Assembly: GCF_001465875.1 (NCBI RefSeq)
Contig: NZ_LN901324.1
Coordinates: forward strand, 682,001-746,000
From: Legionella saoudiensis
Lineage (GTDB): Bacteria; Pseudomonadota; Gammaproteobacteria; Legionellales; Legionellaceae
DNA length: 64,000 nt
Direction of reading: 5' to 3'
The notes beneath the pieces were generated by a model. It saw only the letters and a list, made by a program, of their open reading frames with translations. It did not search any database and was not told where the DNA came from. Made by a program: the position numbers and the translations under genes. Shown here piece after piece: positions 49,160 to 57,383 of this stretch (positions within the stretch are counted from its first letter, which is position 1; each line of letters starts with the position of its first letter).

Positions 49160-49859
49160 GTACGGCTCAGGCCTCCCATTAGTTTTTTTTCATGGCTGGG
49201 GTTTTGACCAGCACATTTGGTTGAGCCTAGTGCCAGAATTACAGTCTACTTATGAGCTTATTCTTGTTGATTTACCGGGCTTTGGTGAGAGCCCCATGAT
49301 GGAGTGGGCGGATTTTAAAACAAGTTTATTAGCTCAATTACCTGAGCAATTTGCTGTTGTTGGCTGGTCTATGGGCGGATTATATGGCACGCGCTTGGCT
49401 TTAGAGGTTCCACACCAAGTGACCCATTTAATCAATATCTGCTCTTCTCCACGTTTTTTGCTGGATGACTTTTGGCCTGGTGTTGCTCCGGAGGTATTCA
49501 CTGAATTTTATCGTAAATTATCTCAAAACTCACAAAATACATTAAATGAATTTATTGAACTACAAACCAGTAGAACTAAATTTGAAATGGAATTAGGACG
49601 CCTACCAACTGAGGAAGGATTGGCGTCTGGACTTGAAATTTTAGATACTTGGGATTTTCGTGAGCAAATGACCCGGTTTAAGCGTCCCGCATGCTACATG
49701 TTTGGCCGCCTGGATCCGATTGTGCCGGTAAAGACAATGAGAGTAATGCAAGAGGTTTACCCACATTTTAATTATGTTTTCTTCAATCGTGCAGCACACA
49801 TGCCATTTTTGTCGCATCCTGATTTATTTCTTACTGAGCTCCGAGGTTTTATCCAATGA
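49140..49859 (+). CDS. bioH: Pimeloyl-ACP methyl ester carboxylesterase
   Basis: BioH removes the methyl group from pimeloyl-ACP methyl ester to end fatty-acid-type chain growth in biotin synthesis. The 239-residue alpha/beta hydrolase has [16 protein letters not shown] (about residues 15-30), the nucleophile elbow [10 protein letters not shown] (about 77), the acid aspartate in GRLDPIVP (about 200) and the terminal histidine in [11 protein letters not shown] (about 219). Operon position favours BioH over other esterases. It overlaps bioF by 20 nt and bioD by 4 nt. Confidence 0.92.
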   Translation: MNIHLNKYGSGLPLVFFHGWGFDQHIWLSLVPELQSTYELILVDLPGFGESPMMEWADFKTSLLAQLPEQFAVVGWSMGGLYGTRLALEVPHQVTHLINICSSPRFLLDDFWPGVAPEVFTEFYRKLSQNSQNTLNEFIELQTSRTKFEMELGRLPTEEGLASGLEILDTWDFREQMTRFKRPACYMFGRLDPIVPVKTMRVMQEVYPHFNYVFFNRAAHMPFLSHPDLFLTELRGFIQ

Positions 49860-50485
49860 AGCGATATTTTATTACGGGGACCGATACTGATTGCGGAAAA
49901 ACCTATGTGACTGCAAACTTAGTTCGGTATTTTTCTACGTCCGCAGCAATTAAACCTGTCGCAAGTGGTTGTTTTGAACAAGAGAATCAGCCAGTAAGTA
50001 TGGATGCTTTGGCGTTACAGAAGCATTGCCATTTGGGGTTGGAGGTAATTAATCCCTGGCGTTTTATGTTACCCGTTTCCCCTCATATTGCAGCGAAAGA
50101 AGAAGGGTGCTCTTTGTCGGTAACCGAGATAGCGGATTATTGTCTTAATTTGCAATTAGCAGGGATTGAACAGTTATTTATTGAAGGAGCCGGGGGCTTA
50201 ATGGTTCCTTTAAATGATAAAGAAACGTGGGTGGATTTTTTAAAAATCACTCAATTTCCTGTAATTTTGGTGGTGGGTATGAAGCTGGGATGTATTAATC
50301 ATGCCCTGTTAACTGTAGCTGCATTAAAAGCACAGCAGATACCGTGTATCGGATGGATTGCAAATTGTATTGATCCTGAGATGTTGGCTTTGCCAGAAAA
50401 TATTGAAACATTAAAATCACTGCTTGACGTGCCTCTTTTATCAATATTGCCATTTGCAGGTATTTTCTCTGAAATTAATTTATAG
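49856..50485 (+). CDS. bioD: Dethiobiotin synthetase
   Basis: BioD closes the ureido ring of dethiobiotin from diaminopelargonate, CO2 and ATP. The 209-residue protein has the P-loop [17 protein letters not shown] (residues 6-22), [10 protein letters not shown] (about 36), [12 protein letters not shown] (about 110) and [10 protein letters not shown] (about 166). It ends the bioB-F-H-D run with an ATGA overlap. bioC, which commonly sits beside bioH, is absent from the cluster. Confidence 0.94.
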   Translation: MKRYFITGTDTDCGKTYVTANLVRYFSTSAAIKPVASGCFEQENQPVSMDALALQKHCHLGLEVINPWRFMLPVSPHIAAKEEGCSLSVTEIADYCLNLQLAGIEQLFIEGAGGLMVPLNDKETWVDFLKITQFPVILVVGMKLGCINHALLTVAALKAQQIPCIGWIANCIDPEMLALPENIETLKSLLDVPLLSILPFAGIFSEINL

Positions 50486-50516
50486 ATGTAAATCTCAAAA
50501 ACACACCTTATTGCTA

Positions 50517-50560
50517 CCGTCATTGAGAACGGAGTGAAGCAACCTAGAGTTCCGTGATGA
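50517..50560. repeat. Fragment of the GAAGCAACC intergenic repeat
   Basis: CGTCATTGAGAACGGAGTGAAGCAACC resembles the reverse complement of TTGCTTCACTGTGTTCGCAATGACAG in the repeats at 3394 and 60811. Only one arm is present, so it looks like a decayed fragment. It lies in the short gap between bioD and the bufferin gene. Confidence 0.5.
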
Positions 50561-50643
50561 TGCTCTACTCATGAATGGGGAGTTGTTGTTTTGTCTATTT
50601 TCAAATAATATGTTCTTACAATTTCAATAGCTTAGAGGTGATT

Positions 50644-50907
50644 ATGTTGACCAAGGATAAGCTTGTACATTCTGTGATGACGGCATTTTTAGTTCTTGCC
50701 ACCAGTAGCGCGAATGCAACAGACGGTAATGAAGCGCCTGCAATGGAAAAATGTTATGGCATTTCTAAAATGGGTATGAATGATTGCGCTACGTCTACTG
50801 CATCATGCGCAGGCTCCGCAACTAAGGATCAGCAAAAAGATGCTTTTCTTTTTATGCCCAAAGGGCTTTGTGAAAAAATTGTAGGTGGAAGTCTCAAATC
50901 AGAATAA
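50644..50907 (+). CDS. BufA1-family (DUF2282) bufferin precursor
   Basis: An 87-residue exported peptide precursor of the DUF2282/BufA1 family. After a signal peptide (about residues 1-25, ending SANA) comes the core [23 protein letters not shown] with the third and further cysteine in [11 protein letters not shown], the pattern that is modified in bufferin-type copper-binding peptides. The modifying enzymes BufB (DUF692) and BufC (DUF2063) that usually follow are absent; instead YceI-family genes come next. The ATG at 50644 has TAGAGGTG upstream; the frame extends to 50575 without support. Role as a metallophore is family inference. Confidence 0.87.
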   Translation: MLTKDKLVHSVMTAFLVLATSSANATDGNEAPAMEKCYGISKMGMNDCATSTASCAGSATKDQQKDAFLFMPKGLCEKIVGGSLKSE

Positions 50908-50916
50908 GGAAATAAA

Positions 50917-51510
50917 ATGAAAAAAAGGATTGCGCAGTGGGGTACATTATTTATTAGCTTAATTACCTTCTCGGCCGTGCTGCAAGCGGAACCAGAAACC
51001 TTCACCCTAGATAACCATCATACTTATATCGCATGGAATATTAAACATTTAGGTTTTTCAACACAAACCGGTAAATGGTACGCTACAGGAACGCTTGTTA
51101 TTGATAAAGAGCATCCTGAAAATAGCAAAGTTGAGGCGGATATTAATGTTGCCGATATTGTTACAGGCATTCCTGAATTAGATAAGCATTTAAAAAGTAA
51201 ATTATTTTTTGATGTTGAACAATTTCCTAAAGCCTCCTTTGTGAGTAACAAAGTTAAAGTAACAGGTGAAAACAAAGCAGATGTAAGTGGTGTATTAACC
51301 TTACATGGTATAAGTAAACCTGTAGTCTTGCATGTGACCTTTAATAAGGTCGGCCTCAATCCTATCAATAATAAAATGACAGCAGGATTTACTGCCACCG
51401 CGATGATTAAACGTTCCGATTTTGGAATAAATACCTTATTACCTTCTCTTGGAGATGAAGTTGAGCTAAATATTAATGCGGAAGCGTATCAGGATAAAAA
51501 ATCCGGGTAG
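50917..51510 (+). CDS. YceI-family periplasmic protein (first copy)
   Basis: A 197-residue YceI-like lipocalin-fold protein with a signal peptide (about residues 1-24, ending LQA). Such proteins bind isoprenoid or fatty lipids in the periplasm. Seen motifs are FTLDNHHTYIAWNIKHLGFS (about 28), DKHLKSKLFFDVEQFPKASF (about 89), VSGVLTLHGISKPVVL (about 125) and ATAMIKRSDFGI (about 163). AAGGAAA precedes the ATG, 9 nt after the bufferin gene. A second YceI gene follows after cytochrome b561. Confidence 0.9.
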   Translation: MKKRIAQWGTLFISLITFSAVLQAEPETFTLDNHHTYIAWNIKHLGFSTQTGKWYATGTLVIDKEHPENSKVEADINVADIVTGIPELDKHLKSKLFFDVEQFPKASFVSNKVKVTGENKADVSGVLTLHGISKPVVLHVTFNKVGLNPINNKMTAGFTATAMIKRSDFGINTLLPSLGDEVELNINAEAYQDKKSG

Positions 51511-51615
51511 AGAGCCCATTAAGTTGCTCCGTGTAGCCCCTCCTAATAGGGGGGCTATCACGTAGGTGTTCAAAAGGCCCTTCAAATTTTCCTTAAATTA
51601 GCCTAGGGAACGGCA

Positions 51616-52149
51616 ATGAAAATTAAAAATACCACCACTCATTTTGGTCTTATTGCCATTTTGCTTCATTGGATTATTGCTGTACTAATTATTGGTTTAT
51701 TGGCTCTAGGCTTATACATGGTGACCTTGCCCCTTAGCCTGGAAAAATTAAAACTGTACGGTTGGCATAAGGAATATGGTTTCTTGGTATTGTTTCTTAC
51801 GCTATTTCGTCTTATCTGGCGTTTAAGCAATACAACACCCGAATTGGCTTTGCCTTGGTTAGAAAAAATCGCGGCGCGCAGTATGCATTGGATTTTTTAT
51901 GGCTTTATGTTAGCTATGCCAATCACGGGTTGGTTAATAACCTCCGCAGCAGGCTTGCCCGCTTCTTTTTTTGGTTTGTTTTCCTTACCAAATCTTGTGG
52001 CTGCGGATCAACATAAACTGGCATTATTTGAGTGGATGCACCAATGGCTAGGCTATGCACTTATTGCTGCGATTTGCCTGCATGCGGCTGCGGCATTAAA
52101 ACATCATTTTATTAATAAGGATGACATATTAAGGAGAATGCTTCGATGA
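51616..52149 (+). CDS. Cytochrome b561-like membrane protein
   Basis: A 177-residue, four-helix membrane protein of the bacterial cytochrome b561 (CybB) family, a di-haem quinol oxidase that can reduce superoxide. Haem-ligand histidines are visible in AILLHWIIAVLIIGL (helix 1), GWHKEYGFLVLFL (helix 2), and HQWLGYALIAAICLHAAAALKHHF (helix 4). YceI proteins often pair with b561, as here: it lies between two yceI-type genes and overlaps the second by 4 nt. Confidence 0.9.
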   Translation: MKIKNTTTHFGLIAILLHWIIAVLIIGLLALGLYMVTLPLSLEKLKLYGWHKEYGFLVLFLTLFRLIWRLSNTTPELALPWLEKIAARSMHWIFYGFMLAMPITGWLITSAAGLPASFFGLFSLPNLVAADQHKLALFEWMHQWLGYALIAAICLHAAAALKHHFINKDDILRRMLR

Positions 52150-52715
52150 AATTAAGCCCGAGATTTTTATTTATAGTCCTATTTTTCTGTTCTAGCGTTT
52201 ATGCGGATGCAATACCGCAGTGGGATATTATTCCCGCAGAAAGCAGCATTAGCTTTACAGGAACACAAAATAATGCACCTGTTAGCGGAGCATTCAAATC
52301 ATTTAACGGAACAATTCATGTTGATCCCACAAAACCTGAGGCTGCTGCTTTGGATTTTATTATTAACATGGACTCGCTTTCTGTTTCTTATGCCGATTTA
52401 GGAAATATATTGATTACTCCAGAATGGTTTGATATTAAGGCATTTCCAACAGCCGAGTTTAAATCAACCAAAATTCATAAAGTTGACGAGCAGCATTATA
52501 CTGCTGAAGGTGTTTTAACTATTAAAAACAAATCACAACCTGTAGTTTTGAAATTTACTGCAGTGGAGTCTCCTAAAGATCATGGCGTTGTAGAAGGTTC
52601 AACAATAATTAAACGCAGTGCTTTTGGTGTGGGCTCAGGAGAATGGGCGAGTACTGATACAATCAAAGATGAGGTAACAGTTAATTTTAAAATAGCAGCA
52701 TCCCGTAAAAAATAG
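52146..52715 (+). CDS. YceI-family periplasmic protein (second copy)
   Basis: A 189-residue YceI-like protein with a signal peptide (about residues 1-20, ending VYA). The pattern is IPAESSISFTGTQNNAPVSG, then ITPEWFDIKAFPTAEFKS, YTAEGVLTIKNKSQPVVLKF and STIIKRSAFGVGSGEW, which is the b561-associated YceI subtype. It diverges clearly from the first copy, so this is an old duplication rather than a recent one. Its ATG overlaps the cytochrome stop (ATGA). The 277-nt gap beyond it is AT-rich and shows no gene. Confidence 0.9.
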   Translation: MKLSPRFLFIVLFFCSSVYADAIPQWDIIPAESSISFTGTQNNAPVSGAFKSFNGTIHVDPTKPEAAALDFIINMDSLSVSYADLGNILITPEWFDIKAFPTAEFKSTKIHKVDEQHYTAEGVLTIKNKSQPVVLKFTAVESPKDHGVVEGSTIIKRSAFGVGSGEWASTDTIKDEVTVNFKIAASRKK

Positions 52716-52992
52716 AGCAGGGTACCATCGCTAATAAGTTCATGTTGCAGCGAAGCCCCAGGAATAGAATGAATAGCTCTAGGGGCTTTATCAAACATAT
52801 CTACATTATTTAATATTGTGTATTTTTAGAAAATTGAGATCTATTGTAGATATGTATTCGCGGGTTTCTACTATAATTATTTTAATTTATCCTCTAATCT
52901 TAGAAAGAAATTTGCGCACTTTTAATGCAGGTAATATAATCATATTAATAATTCCCTCTCTAAATTAATCCAGAGAAGAAAAGGAGTTTTAT

Positions 52993-53190
52993 ATGATAAT
53001 CAGAAAGTTAGCTACTGGATTAGTACTTATCTCTTCGATGGTTTTAACAAATAGCCCAAACCAATCAGCATGTTATAAAGAATTTCATGATGAGAAGGGA
53101 TGGCATATGGTTTCTAAAACATGTCCTTTTACACCTGCTCGGAGTTGGCAAGAATATTACAGTGGGGCTCATACTCGGCCTACATTATAG
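52993..53190 (+). CDS. Small secreted protein of unknown function
   Basis: A 65-residue protein with a strong ribosome site (AAGGAG, 7 nt ahead of the ATG) and a signal peptide (MIIRKLATGLVLISSMVLTNS). The mature part of about 40 residues has two cysteines (SACYKEFHDEKGWHMVSKTCPF), likely one disulfide, and an aromatic-rich end. I do not recognise it. It converges on tenA, overlapping its last codons by 6 nt. The strong start signal is the main support that it is real. Confidence 0.65.
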   Translation: MIIRKLATGLVLISSMVLTNSPNQSACYKEFHDEKGWHMVSKTCPFTPARSWQEYYSGAHTRPTL

Positions 53191-53916
53191 GGCGGTATGA
53201 TAATCTACCAATATATTCTCTGAGGAATTAGATTCATCAAAAAATTGCAATTCGTATCCTACTGATTGGGCAAATGCGGCCTTCATTTTTATCTGGGTAC
53301 TCGTTGTTGATTCTAGTGCTAAAACATCTATTGTATCGGCAAGTGTTAATGTAGCCTCAACAAATGTGGCATTCGAATAGGTCTTTATCCAATCTTTATA
53401 GGGATTTTGCACTAATTGCGATGGAGCTAACTTTTTGGTTCCCAATTGGTAGTAAATCCAAAAGCAAGGGAAAATGCTGCAAAGCGATACGGGAAGCTCC
53501 TCGGAGTCAAGAGACTTTTCTTTAAGAAACTCAATATAGGAGGAAATAGCGACTCCTGGTTGAGATGTTTCTGTATGAGTAAAGTATTTTTTATATCGTT
53601 CCTGCATGCGTTGTTCGCCTGAAATAATATCACTATGTAAATAAGCTAGTTGTTGAGATAATTTTGGATTAACTTTGGAGGCTCTTGTGGCGATTTTTTT
53701 TAATATTAATGCATAGTGGTGCAGGTATATATAATCATCATGCAAAAAATAACCAAAAGCATCAGGATTTAAACTGCCGTCAAACAATTGTTGATTAAAA
53801 GGATGCTTATAGATTTTTTCCAAGTTTCGAGCAATAGGCGGTGTTTTTATTAAAGTCGAAACAAAATGAGTTTTTTTTAACGGTTTTGAAAAAAAAGATA
53901 GACTTTTACTGTACAT
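53185..53916 (-). CDS. tenA: TenA-family aminopyrimidine aminohydrolase (thiaminase II)
   Basis: TenA hydrolyses aminopyrimidine products of degraded thiamine (or thiamine itself) to salvage HMP. The 243-residue helical protein has HPFNQQLFDGSLNPDAFGYFL (about residues 38-58), the active-site aspartate region DDYIYLHHY, the catalytic cysteine in SIFPCFWIYYQLG (about 148) and the acidic helix FVEATLTLADTIDVL near the C-terminus. Directly upstream is a TPP riboswitch whose 3' end merges with the Shine-Dalgarno region GGAAGAG, so translation should fall when TPP is plentiful. No other thiamine gene is adjacent. Confidence 0.93.
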   Translation of the reverse strand: MYSKSLSFFSKPLKKTHFVSTLIKTPPIARNLEKIYKHPFNQQLFDGSLNPDAFGYFLHDDYIYLHHYALILKKIATRASKVNPKLSQQLAYLHSDIISGEQRMQERYKKYFTHTETSQPGVAISSYIEFLKEKSLDSEELPVSLCSIFPCFWIYYQLGTKKLAPSQLVQNPYKDWIKTYSNATFVEATLTLADTIDVLALESTTSTQIKMKAAFAQSVGYELQFFDESNSSENILVDYHTAL

Positions 53917-53921
53917 AATTC

Positions 53922-54006
53922 ACTCTTCCTTCGCTGGCATTATCCAGAGCAGGTACAAAGGGTGATTCTCAGCTAAACCGGTTGTTGGTTTAGCACCCCT
54001 GGTGAT
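53922..54006 (-). promoter_or_regulatory. TPP riboswitch (THI element)
   Basis: Read on the minus strand, the leader of tenA holds the conserved THI-box parts in order: ACCAGGGGTGC, GCTGAGA, ATCACCCTTTG, ACCTG, then CTGGATAATGCCAGCG and AAGGAAG. The variable P3 stem (TAAACC...GGTTTA) is well formed. GGAAGAG, the likely ribosome site, falls at the 3' edge and would be masked in the ligand-bound state. This is a confident family match by motif; ligand response is known for the class. Confidence 0.95.
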
Positions 54007-54015
54007 AAAAATGTG

Positions 54016-54045
54016 ATCCTACAGTTTAAACTATAGGCTTGTCAA
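54016..54045 (-). promoter_or_regulatory. tenA promoter upstream of the riboswitch
   Basis: On the minus strand TTGACA (54045-54040) and TAGGAT (54021-54016) are separated by 18 nt, placing transcription start just ahead of the riboswitch. Both hexamers are close to consensus and position is right. The stretch 54046-54257 upstream shows nothing else. Confidence 0.6.
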
Positions 54046-54257
54046 TAAAACTTTTATGCCTGTTGCATGGGAGAAAATGGTAATTGACATGTATCTCAGT
54101 AGGTAAGAAACAGCTTTTGAAAAGTACTGCTAGGGCTCTTCTAGAGGTATTCGGGAATTAATCGAGCCCTAGTTGTAAATCCTGCTTGGAACGCCTCATG
54201 ATGAATTAGGATTAAGTATGTGCGAATAGTTTGTTGGTAAGCAGCTACTTAAGCTGA

Positions 54258-54680
54258 TTAATCATTTTTGTTACCCCATTGTTTCTTTAATTCTTGGAAT
54301 TTGGTTTTCTGTTCCGGAGTTAAAATGGTATACACTTGATGTTGGATTATAATTCTATTTTTAAGCATGGCACTACGTATTTGATTGATTTGATTAATTA
54401 AACCATCCAGTTTTGTTTCGTCTATTTTATCTGCAGTTACTAAAGCATCAATTTGATTATGTAAGTCTTTTAATTGTTTGTAACTTTCTTTCATGGAGTT
54501 TTTGGATTGTTTTTTAAACTCTTTGACTTTCTCTTGCTGCTCAGCTGTCAAATTAAGTTCAGTAGTTAATTGATTGAATTTATTGCAATGTTTTTGGTTT
54601 TTATCGCAATCTGCGTAGCTTGATTGACCTAAAATTAAAGTAAGAAGTAAAGTAACTAACCAAATAAATTTTTTGTTCAT
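54258..54680 (-). CDS. Spy/CpxP-like periplasmic protein
   Basis: A 140-residue exported protein with a signal peptide (MNKKFIWLVTLLLTLILGQSSYA) and two LTxxQ-type motifs, LNLTAEQQEKVKEF (about residues 42-55) and ILTPEQKTKFQELKKQW (about 118-134), typical of the Spy/CpxP chaperone family that responds to envelope stress or metals. It is mostly helical and lysine-rich, with two cysteines (DCDKNQKHC). AAGGATG lies upstream of the ATG at 54680. Whether it acts as chaperone or sensor cannot be told. Confidence 0.88.
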   Translation of the reverse strand: MNKKFIWLVTLLLTLILGQSSYADCDKNQKHCNKFNQLTTELNLTAEQQEKVKEFKKQSKNSMKESYKQLKDLHNQIDALVTADKIDETKLDGLINQINQIRSAMLKNRIIIQHQVYTILTPEQKTKFQELKKQWGNKND

Positions 54681-54730
54681 AATCACATCCTTTTGATTGT
54701 TAACATCCAACTCTATAGTATATACGCAAA

Positions 54731-56377
54731 TTAATGCCTCAATTCTTTATTAGGGATATTTAACATAATTTTTCTTTGCTGTGTTAAACCATACACTACC
54801 GCTTCATGACTTAGTTTTTGTAAATCTTGAATAAGTCTTTTGGCGGGGCTGAAATATAAATGAGCGACTTGATCATTTTTATTGAGTAAAATATTTTGGA
54901 ATTTATCCACATCAAAATCATATTCTTGCTCTTCATGAAAGCAAGCCAATACATCATGTAGAAGTTGTTTTTGAGTTTCATTACGTTTTTTGAATAAGGG
55001 ATTATTGTTTTTTTGAAGATTAATTTCTAAGTCTTTTTTTATACTCAAAAGGGATTGAGACAAATGTGAAGACAAAACTTCTTTCTGTGCTTTAAGTGTT
55101 TTTATTCGTGCTTCTTGTAACTGTTTTCCTGATTCTAACCAAGATGAATCATTGATTTCACCTTCATTAGCTCCAAGGAATTTCATCATTCCTAATGGAT
55201 TTTCATGCAATGGGATTGAGTTCGGCGATTTAAATGCATGCTGCAATTGATAATGGTTAAATGATAGGGGTTGTACTTCATTAGTAAGCTCGGGACTATT
55301 CATTACATATTTACCAAAAAGCGCATTGGCGATTTCAACAGGGCCAGTGGTGCAAACAATAATTGATTTAAGGTAAAGATTAATTTCCTTTTTCCTATAA
55401 TAGGTTAAAAATTCCTCATCATTTAAACGTAGAATCTGCCTGGTTTCAGTATACTCCTTGTTAAAAAATAAAAATTTAGCCAGATTTAGGCTTTGTTCCA
55501 TCTCATTTCGGAGTCTTTGTATCGTATCTGCAGATGATTCATTTCCTTGCTTACTAAAACGCAAAAATGAATCATTATTAGCCGCTATTTGTTGAATGTA
55601 ATTTCTATAACTACGTGATGAATTCAAAGGGGATAGATTTTCTTGAGTCATAAGTTCTGGTTGTTGCTTCAGATCTTTTGATTTAGCAATATAAAGTGTT
55701 TCAGAGCGGTTTCTCATGAGTCGTATTACATAACGGCTCAAAATTGTATCACTTAATTGTTTCTCCACTTGTTCATTAAAGTCATTATCATAATGCGCCA
55801 ATTTTATTAGCAGATGATGATGCACCTGGTTAAGTAATTTAGCGGCTGCCAGTTCATCAACTACAGCAATAAAATCATTATTAACAAGGATAAACTCTTT
55901 GCTGCCTATTTTTAAACTACCTATATTAAGTAATAGCGGGGCATTAACCTCGACTAATTCAGGAAGAGCGGAAGTATCGATCGGGTAATCAAAATCAGAA
56001 TAAGTTCCCAGTTTATAAAATGGGGATAACCATCTTAATATGTCACTGGCCACTGCGAGGTTTCCACCTTGGTTTAAGTGAGTAATTTCATCATTATAAA
56101 AATGGAATAACTTTTGCTCATTCTCAGAAACTGGCTCTGTTAGCGCTAGGCGTACGTCTATGGGTATAATTCGATGTTCTTGACAATAGTGGATTAAATC
56201 TTCAATTGCTTTACTATTAAGAAGGAATGAATCGTAAATTAAATGAATGACATCAAATAGATTTGTTTCGCGCATTTTACTTAGGCGAATTTGGTTTTCC
56301 AGATTCATAAATAGATCGCGATTATTGCTCAACCATATTTTTATGTGGCGATGTGGATTGTATCTATATGTATTCAT
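54731..56377 (-). CDS. Putative toxin-type glycosyltransferase (candidate Dot/Icm effector)
   Basis: A 548-residue soluble protein with an N-terminal TcdA/TcdB-like glycosyltransferase signature: HIKIWLSNNRD near residue 11 corresponds to the family's H-x-I-W start, and NLAVASDILRWLSPFYKLGTYSDFDYP (about 105-131) matches the AASD-x-x-R...G-x-Y-x-D-x-D region that binds UDP-sugar and Mn2+ (here D-F-D). The C-terminal 300 residues are charged, helical and unrecognised. There is no signal peptide. In Legionella such proteins (for example the SetA type) are type IV secretion substrates, so secretion is inferred. A glutamate-rich patch (HEEQEYDFD) lies about 55 residues before the end. Confidence 0.72.
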   Translation of the reverse strand: MNTYRYNPHRHIKIWLSNNRDLFMNLENQIRLSKMRETNLFDVIHLIYDSFLLNSKAIEDLIHYCQEHRIIPIDVRLALTEPVSENEQKLFHFYNDEITHLNQGGNLAVASDILRWLSPFYKLGTYSDFDYPIDTSALPELVEVNAPLLLNIGSLKIGSKEFILVNNDFIAVVDELAAAKLLNQVHHHLLIKLAHYDNDFNEQVEKQLSDTILSRYVIRLMRNRSETLYIAKSKDLKQQPELMTQENLSPLNSSRSYRNYIQQIAANNDSFLRFSKQGNESSADTIQRLRNEMEQSLNLAKFLFFNKEYTETRQILRLNDEEFLTYYRKKEINLYLKSIIVCTTGPVEIANALFGKYVMNSPELTNEVQPLSFNHYQLQHAFKSPNSIPLHENPLGMMKFLGANEGEINDSSWLESGKQLQEARIKTLKAQKEVLSSHLSQSLLSIKKDLEINLQKNNNPLFKKRNETQKQLLHDVLACFHEEQEYDFDVDKFQNILLNKNDQVAHLYFSPAKRLIQDLQKLSHEAVVYGLTQQRKIMLNIPNKELRH

Positions 56378-56421
56378 AATTATATTTTTTTAATTAGTGT
56401 TAATTTAATTAAAGTATTAGA

Positions 56422-56450
56422 TTGCCGAATATTCCACTTTATGTTATAAA
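56422..56450 (+). promoter_or_regulatory. rpsB promoter
   Basis: TTGCCG (56422-56427), 17 nt, TATAAA (56445-56450) is a good sigma70 match and would start a leader of about 90 nt ahead of rpsB. A GC-containing stretch (TACGGCGC) follows the -10, as in stringently controlled ribosomal promoters; that control is inference. Confidence 0.6.
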
Positions 56451-56476
56451 TACGGCGCTTTTTAAATACACACACG

Positions 56477-56545
56477 TTTCGGCACATACGTTAGGGTCCC
56501 TTGGGGTGGCGTATGGGAAATGTGGAGGCATAACCCTGGAGAAAT
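56477..56545 (+). promoter_or_regulatory. Structured rpsB leader (possible S2-binding site)
   Basis: The leader contains CATACG (56485-56490) paired with CGTATG (56510-56515), an inner GGGTCCCTTGGGG stem-loop, and a CACAT/ATGTG outer pairing possibility, followed by GGAGGCATAACCCTGGAG before the rpsB start. In E. coli and relatives S2 represses its own rpsB-tsf mRNA through a conserved leader, and this GC-rich hairpin in an AT-rich gap is at the expected place. The match to that leader family is by position and structure, not by alignment. Confidence 0.55.
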
Positions 56546-56548
56546 AAA

Positions 56549-57310
56549 ATGAATGTAAGTATGCGTGAATTGCTCGAATCGGGCGCTCATTTTGGGCACA
56601 GAACACGTTTCTGGAACCCTGAAATGGGAGAGTACATTTTTGGTGCTCGTAACAAGATCCATATCATCAATCTTGAAAGAACGATGGTTATGTTAAACGA
56701 CGTAGTTAACTACGTTGGCCGTTTAGCTTCTAACAAAGCTAAAATCCTTTTTGTTGGAACTAAAAGAGCTGCACAAGAAAGCATTCGTGAACACGCGAAG
56801 CGTTGTGGCATGCCCTATGTTGATCACCGTTGGTTAGGTGGTATGTTAACCAACTACAAAACTGTTCGTCAGTCAATCTTCCGTTTGAAAGAATTAAAAG
56901 AAATGAAAGAGAAGGGACTGTTCGAAGGAATGATCAAGAAAGAAGCATTAATGCTGACCCGCGAGCTTGAGAAATTAGAGCGTGGCTTGGGTGGTATTGA
57001 AAACATGGGCGGATTGCCTGATGCATTATTTATTGTTGACGTTGGTTTTGAACACATCGCTGTTGAAGAAGCTCGTCGCTTGAAGATCCCTGTTATTGGT
57101 GTTGTTGATACAAATAACAGTCCTAAAAACATTGATTACATTATTCCTGGTAATGATGATTCTATGCGTGCAGTAGACATTTATGTTCGTTGCATTGCTG
57201 ATGCTATTTTAGATGCAAAAAACAGTAATTCTGTTGGTGGACTTTCTTCTGATGCTGAGTTTGTTGAAGTTGTTGAGAAGGAAGGCAGTGCTGAAAAAGC
57301 TGGTGAATAA
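56549..57310 (+). CDS. rpsB: 30S ribosomal protein S2
   Basis: S2, a 253-residue protein of the small ribosomal subunit. Family signatures are [20 protein letters not shown] (residues 5-24), [20 protein letters not shown] (about 68), [18 protein letters not shown] (about 92), the coiled-coil helix pair (about 110-150), and [21 protein letters not shown] (about 188). CCTGGAG precedes the ATG. It leads the rpsB-tsf-pyrH-frr operon. Confidence 0.97.
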   Translation: MNVSMRELLESGAHFGHRTRFWNPEMGEYIFGARNKIHIINLERTMVMLNDVVNYVGRLASNKAKILFVGTKRAAQESIREHAKRCGMPYVDHRWLGGMLTNYKTVRQSIFRLKELKEMKEKGLFEGMIKKEALMLTRELEKLERGLGGIENMGGLPDALFIVDVGFEHIAVEEARRLKIPVIGVVDTNNSPKNIDYIIPGNDDSMRAVDIYVRCIADAILDAKNSNSVGGLSSDAEFVEVVEKEGSAEKAGE

Positions 57311-57324
57311 TTAATATTATGAAG

Positions 57325-57365
57325 AGGGGCAAGTAGGTGTTAGAACCTGACTCAGCCCCTTTTTT
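57325..57365 (+). terminator. Attenuator between rpsB and tsf
   Basis: AGGGGC (57325-57330) and GCCCCT (57355-57360) pair and are followed by a run of T (57360-57365); an inner AGGT/ACCT stem extends the hairpin. It is a classic intrinsic terminator inside the operon, expected to let only part of the transcripts continue to tsf so that S2 mRNA exceeds downstream mRNA. Confidence 0.75.
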
Positions 57366-57383
57366 CTATGCGGAGAAATAAAG

